Origin: Siphonodentalium dalli
Taxonomy: Eukaryota; Mollusca; Scaphopoda; Gadilida; Siphonodentaliidae
Length of the DNA: 64,000 nt
Reading direction: 5' to 3'
NCBI GenBank assembly: GCA_032622095.1
Contig: CP136069.1
Location: 187,415,122-187,479,121 of the forward strand
Shown: in pieces, positions 52,861-64,000 of the stretch
How the letters are laid out: each line of letters opens with the position of its first letter
Position numbering within the stretch: the stretch's first letter is position 1
Program-made: the position numbers and the translations under genes
Notes under the pieces: model-generated
Database searches by the model: none
Told to the model about the DNA's origin: nothing
Seen by the model: the letters and a program-made list of their open reading frames with translations, nothing else

Positions 52861-53570
52861 TGACACCGGAGGGTAGTTACAGTGTGCACTGATTTCGGAG
52901 TGTGGCATCAGAGAGTACCCAGTAATTAGTGTATCTATTTGTTGCTAATATAGATTGGAACTTGCTCACAGATATCACATGTCTATGATGTTATTTGGTC
53001 GTAAAAAAAAAATCTTGAAAGTTTTTTTTTTTTTTAATAGGGGCCCTGTAATTTTTTTATTTTCTGTCATCAACCATTCTCTAAACTCATTTAAAAAAAT
53101 CTTGAATGAAATTGAAAATTTCTGACAAATGGCCATGAACTCTGATGAACTGACTTGAATTTCGTAATAGAGATCCTTTAACCAATTCTATACTATATAC
53201 TCATTGATGAATAGTTCCGTCAGGAAATGTTCGGATAATGAGTTCAACAGACGACCATAGTTGAACTTATTATCTGAACATTTCCCACCAATAGGAACCC
53301 TTCATCTCTGTTCTCGACTGATTTTTCCTGAACACATCTCCAAATGAATAATAGACCATTCCAATATATACTTTTATAGCTGCATGGTAGAATCCTTTCA
53401 GTATAGAAAGGGTTAAATACTGAAAATTGTCGCAAAAGGTCCTAAATGAGCTTGAATTCCATTAGGTTTGACCTAGAACAATGTTTGGTGATTGCAATTC
53501 ATATGCATGCAATCCCAAAAGCCAAACAAAAAAAATTATTTCAGTTTCAGACAATATTTTTTTCTGAATC
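52861..53570. repeat. Inverted duplicate, copy 2 (just after MTREX stop)
   Basis: Reverse complement of 14395-15094. Includes family D element D7 (53178-53415). Starts TGACACCGGAGGGTAGTTAC, 211 bp past the stop codon. Confidence 0.88.
53178..53415. mobile_element. TTAA-type miniature element, family D (D7)
   Basis: Inverse of D1 with the same internal text (AGGAACCCTTCATCTCTGTT). Right end TTTCAGTATAGAAAGGGT-TAA. Confidence 0.75.
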
Positions 53571-53613
53571 AAAGAGAGGGAGGATTTTATTTTTATTTTT
53601 TTATTTTTTTGTG

Positions 53614-54218
53614 CACATCACAAGCAAGGATTATGATAGCTTCCCATGTCTAGTAATAGTCAGAAAATGTAGAGGTAACTTTGTTATATCTGACCCGCCA
53701 TATCAAATCCAGTCATTTTTTTACCCTGTGCCAATGCATTCTCTTATATATGCGAGTCGACCATAGGTCGCCTCGCATATATAAGAGAATGCATTGGCCT
53801 ACCGGTAACAATTTATCATTTTTTTTTAAATAAATGTTTCTTACAATTTTTAGGACATAAAATAAAAAACATCCATTACCCTGCAGGGAGCCCCACACAT
53901 ATATAGAAGCACATAGAAGAGTGTCGTCTGCTCATGTTTGTCTGGGGCTCTGTATGGGTGAAATTATAAAATTGTTAAAGAATACAAGAATTTTTTTTTT
54001 AAATTGTAAAAAATTGGTAGGCCAATGCATTCTCTTATATATGCGAGGCGACCTATGGTCGACTCGCATATATAAGAGAATGCATTGGCACAGGGTAAAA
54101 AAATCCCGACTTACGACTGGATTTGATATGGCGGGTCACATATACACTCACAAGCATGGATTACGATAGCTTCCCTTGTCTAGTAATAGTCAGAAAATGT
54201 AGAGGTAACTTTGTTATG
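53614..54218. repeat. 75-bp direct repeats flanking shell G element
   Basis: Text with GATAGCTTCCCATGTCTAGT and AATAGTCAGAAAATGTAGAG, GTAACTTTGTTAT occurs at about 53614-53687 and 54144-54218 with few differences. The element between them is 53691-54138. Confidence 0.85.
53691..54138. mobile_element. Shell G element with hairpin module inside
   Basis: Terminal repeats TGACCCGCCATATCAAATCC(AGTC) and (GACT)GGATTTGATATGGCGGGTCA. Inside, TA-CCCTGTGCC ... GGCACAGGG-TA encloses two full hairpins and the spacer shared with B5. The TA on both sides would fit a Tc1/mariner-type insertion of the module into the shell (inference). Confidence 0.8.
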
Positions 54219-54785
54219 CATAAACACCCATTTAATCTGATATAGAAAGTATATTGTTATGCTAGTATTTGACATTGTGATTACATATAATGTTCTAATT
54301 CCCCTGACTACTCACAATTGTTATTGTTGTCTACAAACTGACCACTCTGCATTATAACATTTGATGTTGAATTTCCTCCAGTGCCTTTCAAATTGTACAA
54401 TTAGTCCACCAGACCATGATGATCAGCTAATCATTTTCATCAATGTAGTCATCTACTTAATGTTCTTTGTCACTGTGTGTATACATGCTAGTCACTCTTC
54501 GCACATTACACAGAGATATGTTAAGTGTTCATGTATTTTGCAGTTAATGCTCAATGTGTATGACGGTATGGACATGTTGATAAAACATACCCAAAACAAT
54601 TTAGAATTGTTTTGTTTTATTTTTTTCTTTGGTCATGAAAATCATAATAAAATGTTCAATGCAGGCCTTTTATTTCAATGCGGCGGTATCTGAGACTCAA
54701 ATAATATTTTTTATGTGTCTAATATGCCATGTGTGATGCGAATGGGGCTACCATTGTAATGTTGTACAAGGCTGGAAATAGTGTG

Positions 54786-55156
54786 TCTGACATTTGCAGA
54801 ATGAGGTACCCAGAGGGTGAATTTAGTGGGTTAGCATCACCAAATTCACCTCTGTAGACCTCATTCTGCTTAGGCCTCATCTTCTGGGAAGTATCTATAG
54901 TCTCAAATTAACATTGTTTTCAGTTAATTCTTCCCTTCTGTTCAGTTTCTGTATCCCATAATTTGCAGAAGATAAAATGCATTAATGAGGTGACCAATGG
55001 GTGAGCATCACCAACATTCAACTGGGGAACTTCATTCCGACCCTGGGTCTCCCATAGCAGAAAGGCCTAATCAGAATGAGGCTCCCAGAGGCCAAATTTG
55101 GTGATGCTAGCCTGCGTCACTAAATTCACCCTCTGGGGGATATCATTCTGCAACTG
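54786..55156. mobile_element. Double-hairpin element, family E (E7)
   Basis: CTGACATTTGCAGAATGAGG at left, ATTCTGCAACTGTGAGAC at right; both hairpins have shortened loops. Confidence 0.75.
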
Positions 55157-55355
55157 TGAGACACACTATTTCCAGACTTGATGTTGTATATTCCACAGGT
55201 CTGGACGACTGGACCTGTTATAGTGCTGTGCTCTTGATCTGTCCATTTGGTTTAGATGAAAACGAGATAGAAAACTAAAGTGTTGAGAAAAAGTCAAGAA
55301 AAATGAATTATTTGCAAAAACTTCCTATCAAGGCCTTAGGCAAATTTAACTCATA

Positions 55356-55576
55356 TCTTACGAAATACTCATTGATGAGTAGTTCCCTTAGGAAATGTTC
55401 AGATAATAAGTTAAACAAACATAGCCGTTTGCTAAACTTGTTATCTGTTCAGTTCCCACCAATGAATAGCAATAAGTGTATAATCTGTTGTCTGCTCATT
55501 ACATGAATAATAGACTATTCTATAAATGTGTAATTTTATAACTGAGTGGGAGAATCCATTTAGTAAAGAAAGGGTT
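55356..55576. mobile_element. Family D element, left end lost (D8)
   Basis: GAAATACTCATTGATGAGTA at left, CCATTTAGTAAAGAAAGGGT-TA at right. Confidence 0.65.
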
Positions 55577-56054
55577 ACACGATTCAAGATACATGTACGA
55601 CCATGATCTGTGTGACGTGGCTCAATTCAGGCAATATACGTAATTGAATAGATCAGCATTGAAGGCACGTCTGCCACCACTTCTGTAACATCGAGGGTGG
55701 GTGGTAATTGATAAGTGACAATCGTAGTTGCGGCCGAGCTAGTGATGTCCTGATAACTGTACTCGGCCGATAATACGATAATAGCCTGTCAGATATTAAT
55801 TGGACATCGCCTTTTGCTGATTGCAAAAAAATACTCTGGTCGAAGTTCTAAGCGCAATGTCCTACAGTCGTCAAATTGAATACAAAAACACTTGTACCAG
55901 TGCAGAAAGAAGATATTAGGCCATTAAAAACAAATTCTGGGTTCTCAGGCACCTCCCTCCTCACCAAAAACCTGCCACATCAAAACATTTTACTGTCTTT
56001 TTAATGGGAAATAACGCAATTTTATGTATAATCCAACAACTTCCAATAGAAATA

Positions 56055-56174
56055 CAGTAATGCTCTAAGTGATCGCCTCTTTAACTACAGCAGAATTATG
56101 GGTAACTTTTCAGGATTTAGTCGGAAATATGGCTTGTTGCCATTCATCGGAAAGCTCTCAGGAGGCATTACTGT
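56055..56174. mobile_element. 120-bp TA-flanked miniature element
   Basis: TA-CAGTAATGCTCTAAGTG at left and GAGGCATTACTG-TA at right: inverted ends with TA on both sides, as in Tc1/mariner MITEs. Partial relative at 40074. Confidence 0.5.
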
Positions 56175-56785
56175 ATGTAATTTTTGGGTATGTTTATACC
56201 CAGACAATTTTTTTTGTTAATGGCCTTAGCATCATTCCAATAGTCTGATATGGTTATAATTGAGCATGTGAATGCATATACCCAATAAACGCCATCGAAT
56301 ATGAAGTTATTGGTTCAAACACATGGACACGAAAGATACTCTAAGAAAGCTTTGAATAGCTGAACTGATTATTAGTTATATATCGAGTAGGGATCTGTGA
56401 ATCAGTGATTTTTCATCGAATCGAATCTCCTTCCTGATATCGAATCGAATCTTGAATCGAATCAGCTAGTGATTGACATTGTCTACCATTGTGTATTTCG
56501 GTATCTCATAACAAAAAACTGCAAAATTCACTAGATACTATATAACAATGTTAATCTCCTTAAACATCCGTTAGAACTGGTGTGGTGTTTTTTTTAGGAA
56601 AATCATGATATAGGCGAGTCACTCTCAGTCTCATGGACGGTTTGGGATATGTTGCATTGAATTTCTATCTGATAAAATGAATGTCATGGCGAACATGACA
56701 CAAGAAGTGACAGTAAGACACTTAAGGACAGATTCAATCAACGTTTCACAAACCCCATGGAATGGAAGTCACTTGTCTACATTAT

Positions 56786-57107
56786 TTAACCCTTTACCCA
56801 ACAGAACGGCCCTGTGCCAATGCATTGGCTTAACACATTAAAAATTATAAAATTGTTAAAGAATGTAAGAATTTTTTTTTTTTAGGCCAATGCATTCTCT
56901 TATATATGCGAGGCGACCTATGGTCGACTCGCATATATAAGAGAATGCATTGGCACAGGGCATAACTGTAACTATCACAATGTGGTCAAGGAGCCGGTTC
57001 CAATGATATCCATATTTGTATGGTTCTATTGAGACAGACCGAAGATATTTTAGGCTGTTGAAGCTTTATTTGGCCGGTTTTGGCCGTTTTGTTGGGTAAA
57101 GGGTTAA
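56786..57107. mobile_element. TTAA-type miniature element, family A (A10), left hairpin collapsed
   Basis: TTAA on both sides. Left hairpin reduced to GTGCCAATGCATTGGC, that is the two arm ends fused at AATGCATT; right hairpin intact. Confidence 0.87.
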
Positions 57108-57406
57108 AGTTTAGCAAGGGAAGCCTAACTTTCTTAGTATTAGTAGTTGGGGTGATTAGTTACAAGAGGGCATGAACAGGTCATGCACCTTAGGGTGAGT
57201 AATCTTAATCTCAATATTGTTGATATCTTGTATTACAATCAGTAGGATCCACAAACATCACAGCATTATAGCAGGAACAGTTGACCCGGCTTAATTTCCA
57301 TGACTAACATGGACTATGTTGTTGTTGTTGTTGATCTTTGTAAAAATGTAAATCATTTTAATAAACTATGAGATGAAATGCCTCTGACTGTATGTCTGCT
57401 TATATT

Positions 57407-57768
57407 CAGGGGCGTTGGAAGAGGGGGGCAGAGGGGTCAGCTGACCCCCTGCCCTTGACCAAGGGGGGGCAGGACTTGCCCTTTTTCTGGAGACAGAAAA
57501 TGCTTTTTGTGTGTTTAATCTCGTGTTTTTATAGCAAAATGTGACTTTTTTTGTCCAAATACCACCAATTTCACAAGGAATATTAATTTTTTGTCAATTT
57601 TATCACAAAACGGCCATAAAAACCGACAAATACCATTAAAATAGGGATTTTTGCCACAATGAATTTATGGTTATTTTCCCGAGTTTGCGGAGAAAATACC
57701 CTTTTTTGCGGAAAAGTGCCCTTTTTGTAGGCTCTGCCCCCCGCCCTTGGATGCTTCCGGTGCCCCTG
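57407..57768. mobile_element. hAT-like element H4
   Basis: 362 bp. Ends CAGGGGCGTTGGAAG and CTTCCGGTGCCCCTG. Flanks CTTATATT (57399-57406) and CTTATATA (57769-57776) agree at 7 of 8. GC-rich with G and C runs. No coding. Confidence 0.72.
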
Positions 57769-58043
57769 CTTATATAAACCTTTGGGGTAGGGGCCTTTCT
57801 GAGTTAACTGCAGACCCAAATTTAAATGGTTGGTCGGACTACATGTTGTAGACTTTCTATCTCCCGAACCATGGGATTCCAAATCAGTAGCGTCAATCAG
57901 AACTTGCCATCAGCAGCTCCAAGATAAAAGTGTCCAATCGAAACAATTAATATAACGCGATGGGACATAATTTGAAATGAATTTTCACTAGAACGTTATA
58001 GATATGTCGGTATGACTAAGTTTGTTTACACAGACTGGGTAGG

Positions 58044-58277
58044 CGCTTCCTGAAATTTTGCAAAGACCCTGTGCCAATGCATTCTCTTATATATGTGAGT
58101 CTACCATAGAGAGCCTCGCATATATAAGAGAATACATTGGCCTAACAATATTTACCTTGACCTTTTAAGCCAGTGCATTCTCGTATATATGTGAGGCTCC
58201 CTATGGGAGACTCACAAATATAAGAGAATGCACTGGCACAGGATCTTTAATGCTGCTCCCGTCATGAAATGGTTAAT
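58044..58277. mobile_element. Family B element (B9)
   Basis: GCGCTTCCTGAAATTTTGCA at left (end lost), GTCATGAAATGGTTAA at right; two hairpins. Confidence 0.65.
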
Positions 58278-58449
58278 ACATAAACTATTAACATGTCCTG
58301 AATATTTCCACATTTTAACAAACAAGGCTTTATATAGTTAATATGTTGTATACAACGTGCAGTAACAGGAATAATAGGCTTATTTCTCACAACGTTTGGT
58401 GGTGGCGAGTCCAATGGAATACTCCGGTAACCTGTTCTAGTGTGGAGAT

Positions 58450-58802
58450 TTAACCCTTTACCCAACAAACCGGCCAAAAACGGCCAAATAAAGCTGCAAC
58501 AGCCTAAATTATCTTGGGTCTGTCTCAATAAAACCATACAAATATGGATATCATTGGAACCGGCTCATTGACCACATTGTGATGGTTACAGTTATGCCCT
58601 GTGCCAATGCATTCTCTTATATATGCGAGTCGACCATTTTTTTTAACACTTTTTACCATTTTTATTATTTTTATTTTTATTTTTATAATTTTTAATGTGT
58701 TAAGCCAATGCATTCTCTTATATATGCGAGGCGACCTATGGTCAACTCGCATATATAAGAGAATGCATTGGCACAGGGCCGTTCTGTTGGGTAAAGGGTT
58801 AA
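58450..58802. mobile_element. TTAA-type miniature element, family A (A11)
   Basis: TTAA-CCCTTTACCCAACA to TGTTGGGTAAAGGG-TTAA. The left hairpin keeps only its first arm; the right one is intact. Confidence 0.85.
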
Positions 58803-59885
58803 TACTCACTCTAGAATTCTCTACCCTTGACCTTTAGCAAGGGACTCCGGTATAAATGGTAAGCATATGAAGGAATCCCAAGGGGGAATGAAGTTGTGAT
58901 GCCACACTCAATTTGCAAGCAATAGGGAACCTCACATGAGAGAATGCATTTATATATGCTATAAAATATTTTCACCTGAGCCATGTCTTCCTCAGAAATA
59001 GCATCTTGAAATTGGAGACTGGTACTTTGGTGGGCATAAAGTTTCCGTTTTCCTCAGAAAATGTTCTAAATATTATTTAGCCAAAAGGCACATATTAGGT
59101 CAATATAAATAAATTGCCAGATTTACATCCAACATTTTCAGAGAAATGGGGCGTGAGTGCGAATTTTATTTGTTATATTTTATTCTTCCTAACATAAATG
59201 GTCATGGACAGTTCTAGATATTGAAGCAGAATCCTAAATGATACAAAGTGATTTAAGTTTATCCAATTTGGTCAAAATAGAATTCAATAGACTGATTAAT
59301 GGGTCATTGAAATGTAATTTAACGGTAATAAGGCATAGAAAAAAGTTTACATATACCGGTACATGTAAAAAGATATCCAAATAAAAAAAAGAGAGGAGGG
59401 GCCTAATATAGGGTTGGGAGGGGATGTAAATCCAGCATATGTTTTATTATGGCCTTAGTGATTTTTATTCACATTCAAGTTGTTTCAGAATTTCTCAAAT
59501 AAATAACTATCTATAGTCCTTTGTATACATTTAGAATCCATTCCAAGGTGTGGATCGGTTTGTTCCCTACAACACAAGGCTTGTTTAAATTACAACTGAA
59601 ATATTTATTCAAATGAATATCTAACAAATGGTATATAAATTATGACATGCATTTATATGGAACAATAATAAATCTGATGATAACATTATTTGAAGCTATA
59701 CCAGCTGGCTATACATGTAAGTTTGTACCAATAAGAAGAATATTAAGATGCAAATGTCTGATAGTTATTTTTGTAAAAATCAACAAGTGCAAACCAAACC
59801 AGTGAAATATGGTACAATATTTGCACAATGCCCTGTCCTGGCCCCCAACTTTGATAAATATTTGTCAACATTTTGAAATTTCATG
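58803..59885. other. Intergenic, nothing seen
   Basis: AT-rich, no gene or repeat recognised. Confidence 0.4.
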
Positions 59886-59889
59886 CCGG

Positions 59890-60075
59890 ACACAACATTA
59901 ATTGTCTGACAAGTACATTAATTGCCTGACAATACCTTAATTGCCTGACACTACATTAATTGCCTGACACTACATTAATTGCCTGACACTACATTAATTG
60001 CCTGACATTACGTTAATTGCCTGACAATACGTTAATTGCCTGACATTACATTAATTGGCTGACACTACATTAGTT
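59890..60075. repeat. 19-bp tandem repeat, about 9 copies
   Basis: Unit ACATTAATTGCCTGACACT with A/C/T variants. Confidence 0.9.
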
Positions 60076-60694
60076 GGAATTGTTCTGATAGTTTTGATTT
60101 TCCAAACAAAATTTAGTGGGAAATGCAGGGAAATGTGTTGTTTTAAACCAAAATTAAGATATTTTCTTACTTTCAGTCAACTTTTGGACTGAAATGTCCA
60201 TAATTTGGAAACTGTTCAACCATGCGGGTGTTAGACTTGAAATTTGCAAAATTTGGGATGTCAGTTAGCTGTGTCCAGAATATGATTGCAGACGTGGAAT
60301 GGGGGTTCTCCATTCATGGTGGCGAACTTCCACACCTAATTTCATTCAGATCAGATAACACATGGCTGAGATATGTCGGACAACAAAACAAGATTCCCAG
60401 ATAATATAAGAAAGATAACTCTAGAATGGAAAACGCGAACATCATTTACCCCTCTTTTGAGAGCACCTCCCCCCCCCCGATAGCGAACCTCCATACCAAA
60501 TTTAATTTAATCATGGTTGAGGTATATGCACAGACGCAGAAATATAACCAGGACAGAAAGATGGACAAAGTCAATGCAGTAACCTATCATTTTTGTTCGA
60601 AAAGTCGGGGTATAATTATCGGAACAATACCAAACTATAGTTGCCCTGAAATTTCCATCTAACATTATATCAGGCACGATATTGCTAACAGTTG

Positions 60695-61018
60695 AAAATT
60701 CACCACCAACCACTGTCACCATCAACCACTGTCACCATCAACCACTGTCGCCATCAACCACTGTCACCACCAACCACTGTCGCCATCAACCATTGTCGCC
60801 ATCAACCACTGTCACCATCAACCACTGTCGCCATCAACCACTGTCACCATCAACCACTGTCGCCATCAACCACTGTCGCCACCAACCACTGTCGCCATCA
60901 ACCACCATCAACCACTGTCACCATCAACCACTGTCACCGCCACTGTCGCCATCAACCACTGTCACCATCAACCACTGTCACCATCAACCACTGTCGCCAT
61001 CAACCACTGTCGCCACAT
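60695..61018. repeat. 16-bp minisatellite, about 20 copies
   Basis: Unit CCATCAACCACTGTCA or CCATCAACCACTGTCG. All three + frames are open because the unit lacks stops; the resulting Thr/His/Pro-rich translations are not taken as genes. Confidence 0.92.
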
Positions 61019-61089
61019 CCGTGGCTCAGTTTGTGGCTGCAGGGACTTTGGAGTGGTCTAACCCCCTAAAACTTTAGTCTAAATTTTCA

Positions 61090-61524
61090 ACATGCCTGAC
61101 ACAAAAAATTCAGACCAAAATTAGGTGGAACAAAATTAGCTGTTATAAACTATCAGACCAAAATCAGACCACAATTAGGTGGAACGATTGAAATTACCCT
61201 GGTAGTTTGATTTTCTAAGCAGCATATGGTGGGATTAATTTTTGGTTTTAGCAGAAAAGTCAAATATTTTCCTACTTTCGGTCAAACTGTTTGGCCTGAG
61301 ATGGCCATCACTTACTGGCCAACCATTTTGAGAAGGTATCTTTGGTTTGAAATTCAGGTAAGAAATTCCCAACACTAAGATCAAAACCTTCACAATTGGA
61401 AAATTCAAGCCCGAAGGGGAGGGGTGCAAATTGAATTTCCTGAGCTTGGATTCGATGATGGGGCGTAGTCGGGGTATACCCTCCAATCTAATGGAGACTC
61501 TTTAACCAGTCGCTGCACGTTGTG
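61090..61524. repeat. Dispersed repeat related to 60.1-60.5 and 63.0-63.8 kb
   Basis: Strings such as TTTCCTACTTTCGGTCAAAC and CCAAC-CA-T recur at 60165-60240 and 63205-63260. May be part of the 3' region of the - strand gene. No coding. Confidence 0.45.
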
Positions 61525-61672
61525 TCAATTCCCCGGCTGTGCAACTTGACTTGTAACTGTCCTCAAATCATCCTTTTTCTCATGGTCGACATTAATCGCA
61601 GGCGCTCCGAGAATCTTCATCGATGCTATCTGAGTTTTCTTCCATACATCCTTGAAGTTTGCCCCCAAAAGC
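61525..61672 (-). CDS. Last exon of an unidentified - strand gene
   Basis: 148 nt read on the - strand. Acceptor ttgtctttcatcatcacag, then one base of a codon, LLGANFKDVWKKTQIASMKI, LGAPAINVDHEKKDDLRTVT, SQVAQPGN and a stop. The strong polypyrimidine acceptor, the coding-like composition and the phase match with the exon at 63887 support a real gene, tail to tail with MTREX. I do not recognise the family. The C-terminal tail is polar and charged, as expected for a cytosolic end after a membrane segment (inference). Confidence 0.55.
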
Positions 61673-63886
61673 CTGTGATGATGAAAGACAAATATTAAGT
61701 TTGATCGTTTTGAGTTGTTGATTTGTCCGACAACAACACACACAAAAAATGGAATACACTTTGAAGTGGGTGCATGTGAAAAGGATAAATTTTAAAAAGT
61801 CTGTAAAACAACTATCATCAACAAATTCATTTGAAAATAGAATGACTTTGTTCTAATTTTCATTATTAATAACGAGATTTCGAAGATCACATTATATCAA
61901 ATATACCATTTGAAATAAAACTCCAAAACATTGTACATGTATTAACAACTTAAGACCGTGAACATGTTGTTTTTGTTGAGGGTACCGATGTGTTTTCTGT
62001 GTTAAAGTTTTATCTGGACAATACTGCAAAGTCTATTTTTTTTTTCAATGGAAGGGGAATAACTCTATATCTTAGTTTGAATTATGTTGCATTCTGGGAG
62101 CGAAACACGGGAAATGTTACTATGATTTCAGTTAGTTTCTATTACTCTATGGACATTGGATACCTTCTTAGACACAGACGTTCCAAATGGTGATGAATTA
62201 TAGTATTTTAATCATATTTTATGTCATAGATTGTTATTAAAACCGTACATGTATATCAAGGCACTACAAAAAAAATAATCGGTGATTCCAAAACTAATAG
62301 GCCTTTAAAGTATATATGTTTTTGAATGTTTCATACAGCCACTGGCTTTCTTTGATTCATTCAGAGCCAATCGTCGCGAAATTGACAACTTTAAAATTAA
62401 TAACGGTCCTACCAACATCATAGCAATTCAGCAGGACCCATCAACACAATAACAAATTAGCAGGACCACATTCCCAGAACTTGGAAAATATAAGGAGTAC
62501 AGCAATGAAATTTGGTCGATAGATACATCTTGCATGATATCCATTGAAGCATGAGCACATCAAAAACTTCGTCCGTCTTTCCTCTCCAGAGTTATCTCCC
62601 ATATATAGGGCAACCTCGAAATCTTTCTGATCGCCTGTCCTCACATAGCAAGAAAGATAGCTGGATTTAGTTTCTATGGTAGTGCTGGCCGTTGTCAATA
62701 TACTACACAAAAATATTTTGGACAGGGTCGGACTTACATGTTTTGGTTAGGGTGGGGGCTAAATTTTTCCAAAAAAAATATTGATGTTGATTCAAACCAA
62801 ACTCGATACATCGATTCCCTGGATCAAGGTGTTCGTGCAGGTGAACGAATTTTGAAAATCTCTTGAAAAATACCAGAGTTATGGCCCCTCGAAATTCAAA
62901 TCATTGCACGTAGACGGACCTCCTAACCAGGGTTATACTTGTATAAATGAATTGGCAATACATTCAGTAATCAAACAGTTAGTTCAGAGACGTAGCGACA
63001 TGGCCGGGTGGGATCTCACTCTTATCCAATTTGGCAAAAATTACAACACTCAGTCTTGGAAATTCCATGTCTGACACAACATTATAGTTAAGAAATTTCA
63101 GATCACAAGTAATTTGAATTTGATCTTATACTCTGATATTCTGACCAGTACATGGATAAAGTGTGATTTTATATTAGACAAAAACTGTACAAAAGTCCTA
63201 AATGTTCCTACTTTCGGTCAACGTTTGGACTGCAATCGGTTGGAAATGTCCAACCACGTGGGGGTGTTAGTAATTCGATTTGATGGTCCCCATATTATCA
63301 TATTCCAACAACAACAACATTTTTTAAAATGCCGCTTCGTTATCAGCATCGAGTAATTGCCCAAAAATAATGCTAACCACAGTCAGCTATAGTACAAAGT
63401 TGCCCAAAACCTGTTATTTATCAACATTTTCTTCAACGAAATTTTGGCAGTTTGTCAAATATCTGACACAAAAAAAACACTTGATGTTAGAGTTATCCAT
63501 CTTTATTAGCAATGTTGTCCGATGCCTCTTATCGTCGAATGTTTACAGGGCCACCGAAAGTATCGGTGGTGTAAAATAACAGATTTCATACATCGATATC
63601 TGATCATTCTGAGCTTTGATGGGTGGGTTCCTCGACTCGAATCAAATAGTTGTTTATCCCCGAAGCCAATTAAGGTAATAATAATTTGCGAGCGTTAATT
63701 CGGATTAGGTATCTTTAATTCCAACCCAAGAGGGTGCAAATGGAAATTCTCGGAATTGGATAATTCAATTTGGTGCAAGGGAGGGCCGCAGTTCAGTGCA
63801 AGTTGGACAGACACTACGTTAGTTGTGGCTGCACTAAACCATTAGATTCCCACCATGCTTCCACGAATCACACTCCGCTGACTCAC
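61673..63886. other. Putative intron of the - strand gene
   Basis: Between the two candidate - strand exons. Contains the repeat text shared with 52.3 kb (inverted, 63400-63490) and 16.6 kb. A - strand open stretch at 62441-62710 shows no recognisable protein. Confidence 0.4.
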
Positions 63887-64000
63887 CTGATGAAGGTAAC
63901 TTCTATGAGAATTGTAAGCCCCATGGCCAGAATGTGTTGATAGATCTGCGACAGAGAGTTCCACAGTGTATATAGCCCAAACGGACTTCCTACAATCACT
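63887..64000 (-). CDS. Exon of the same unidentified - strand gene, cut by the window edge
   Basis: On the - strand, 114 nt are open in one frame: VIVGSPFGLYTLWNSLSQIY then QHILAMGLTILIEVTFI, ending two bases into a codon at a consensus donor (CAG-gtgagt). The next exon at 61672 begins with the missing one base, so the phases fit and the joint residue is Arg. The hydrophobic run is compatible with a transmembrane helix. The 5' part lies beyond position 64000. Function unknown; the pairing with 61525-61672 is inferred from phase and spacing (2.2-kb intron). Confidence 0.5.

Noticed and set aside
53446-53766. 106-residue + strand open frame just after the MTREX stop
   Set aside because: Crosses the inverted duplicate, an A/T-rich tract and the end of shell G; no coding signature.
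60682-61077. Long Thr/His/Pro-rich open frames of 125 and 131 residues
   Set aside because: Produced by the 16-bp minisatellite, open in all + frames; no start context, splice signal or homology.
62441-62710. 89-residue - strand open frame
   Set aside because: Falls in the putative intron of the - strand gene; Cys-rich text fits no known motif, and it lacks clear splice sites.

Overview
The window is eukaryotic nuclear DNA: one protein-coding gene split by GT-AG introns, the tail of a second gene, and a very dense load of small DNA transposons, foldback sequences and minisatellites. The style of the repeats (microsatellite-tailed repeats, long 'NNN-CCGTCCGTCC' and 'AACATGGCCGCCAGCAGCC' type families, TTAA-flanked miniature elements, 241-bp satellite) and the close match of the protein to animal Mtr4 suggest a lophotrochozoan, most likely a bivalve mollusc (scallop-like). 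The species call is inference.

The main gene lies on the + strand from 2548 to 52650. Nineteen exons with matching phases encode the last 741 residues of MTREX (Mtr4/SKIV2L2), the DExH RNA helicase that feeds substrates to the nuclear RNA exosome. The 5' part (RecA1, with Walker A and the DExH box) must lie upstream of position 1. Exons 1-3 close RecA1 and open RecA2, exons 4-8 carry RecA2 with motifs V and VI and the winged helix, exons 9-15 carry the arch/KOW insertion, and exons 15-19 carry the C-terminal helical bundle that ends in ASLYL. The gene was read by eye and each splice junction was checked for phase; the total of 2226 coding bases is exactly 742 codons including the stop.

The most unusual feature is that four exon/intron junctions of this gene are themselves tandemly duplicated: the donor of exon 2 (2 copies), the acceptor of exon 5 (9 copies, 45-bp period, open and in frame with the exon), the donor of exon 10 (about 30 copies, 44-bp period) and the donor of exon 11 (5 copies, the second in frame). 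The exon 5 array could in principle give a ladder of helicase isoforms differing by 15 residues.

The introns (47 kb) and the downstream 11 kb hold at least five TTAA-flanked (piggyBac-type) miniature families whose ends resemble each other (TTAA-CYCTT...), a separate double-hairpin module shared between several unrelated outer shells, a second double-hairpin family, five hAT-like elements with recognisable 8-bp target duplications (one with a decayed BED-finger transposase start), a 3.5-kb inverted-repeat element loaded with a 241-bp satellite, and a threefold 1.1-kb repeat block (45.8-49.2 kb). A 700-bp sequence occurs twice in inverted orientation, in intron 5 and just past the stop codon.

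At the right edge (61.5-64.0 kb) two phase-compatible exons on the - strand look like the C-terminal end of an unidentified membrane protein gene, convergent with MTREX. No rRNA, tRNA or CRISPR was seen. A weak tRNA-like SINE fragment is at 42.6 kb.
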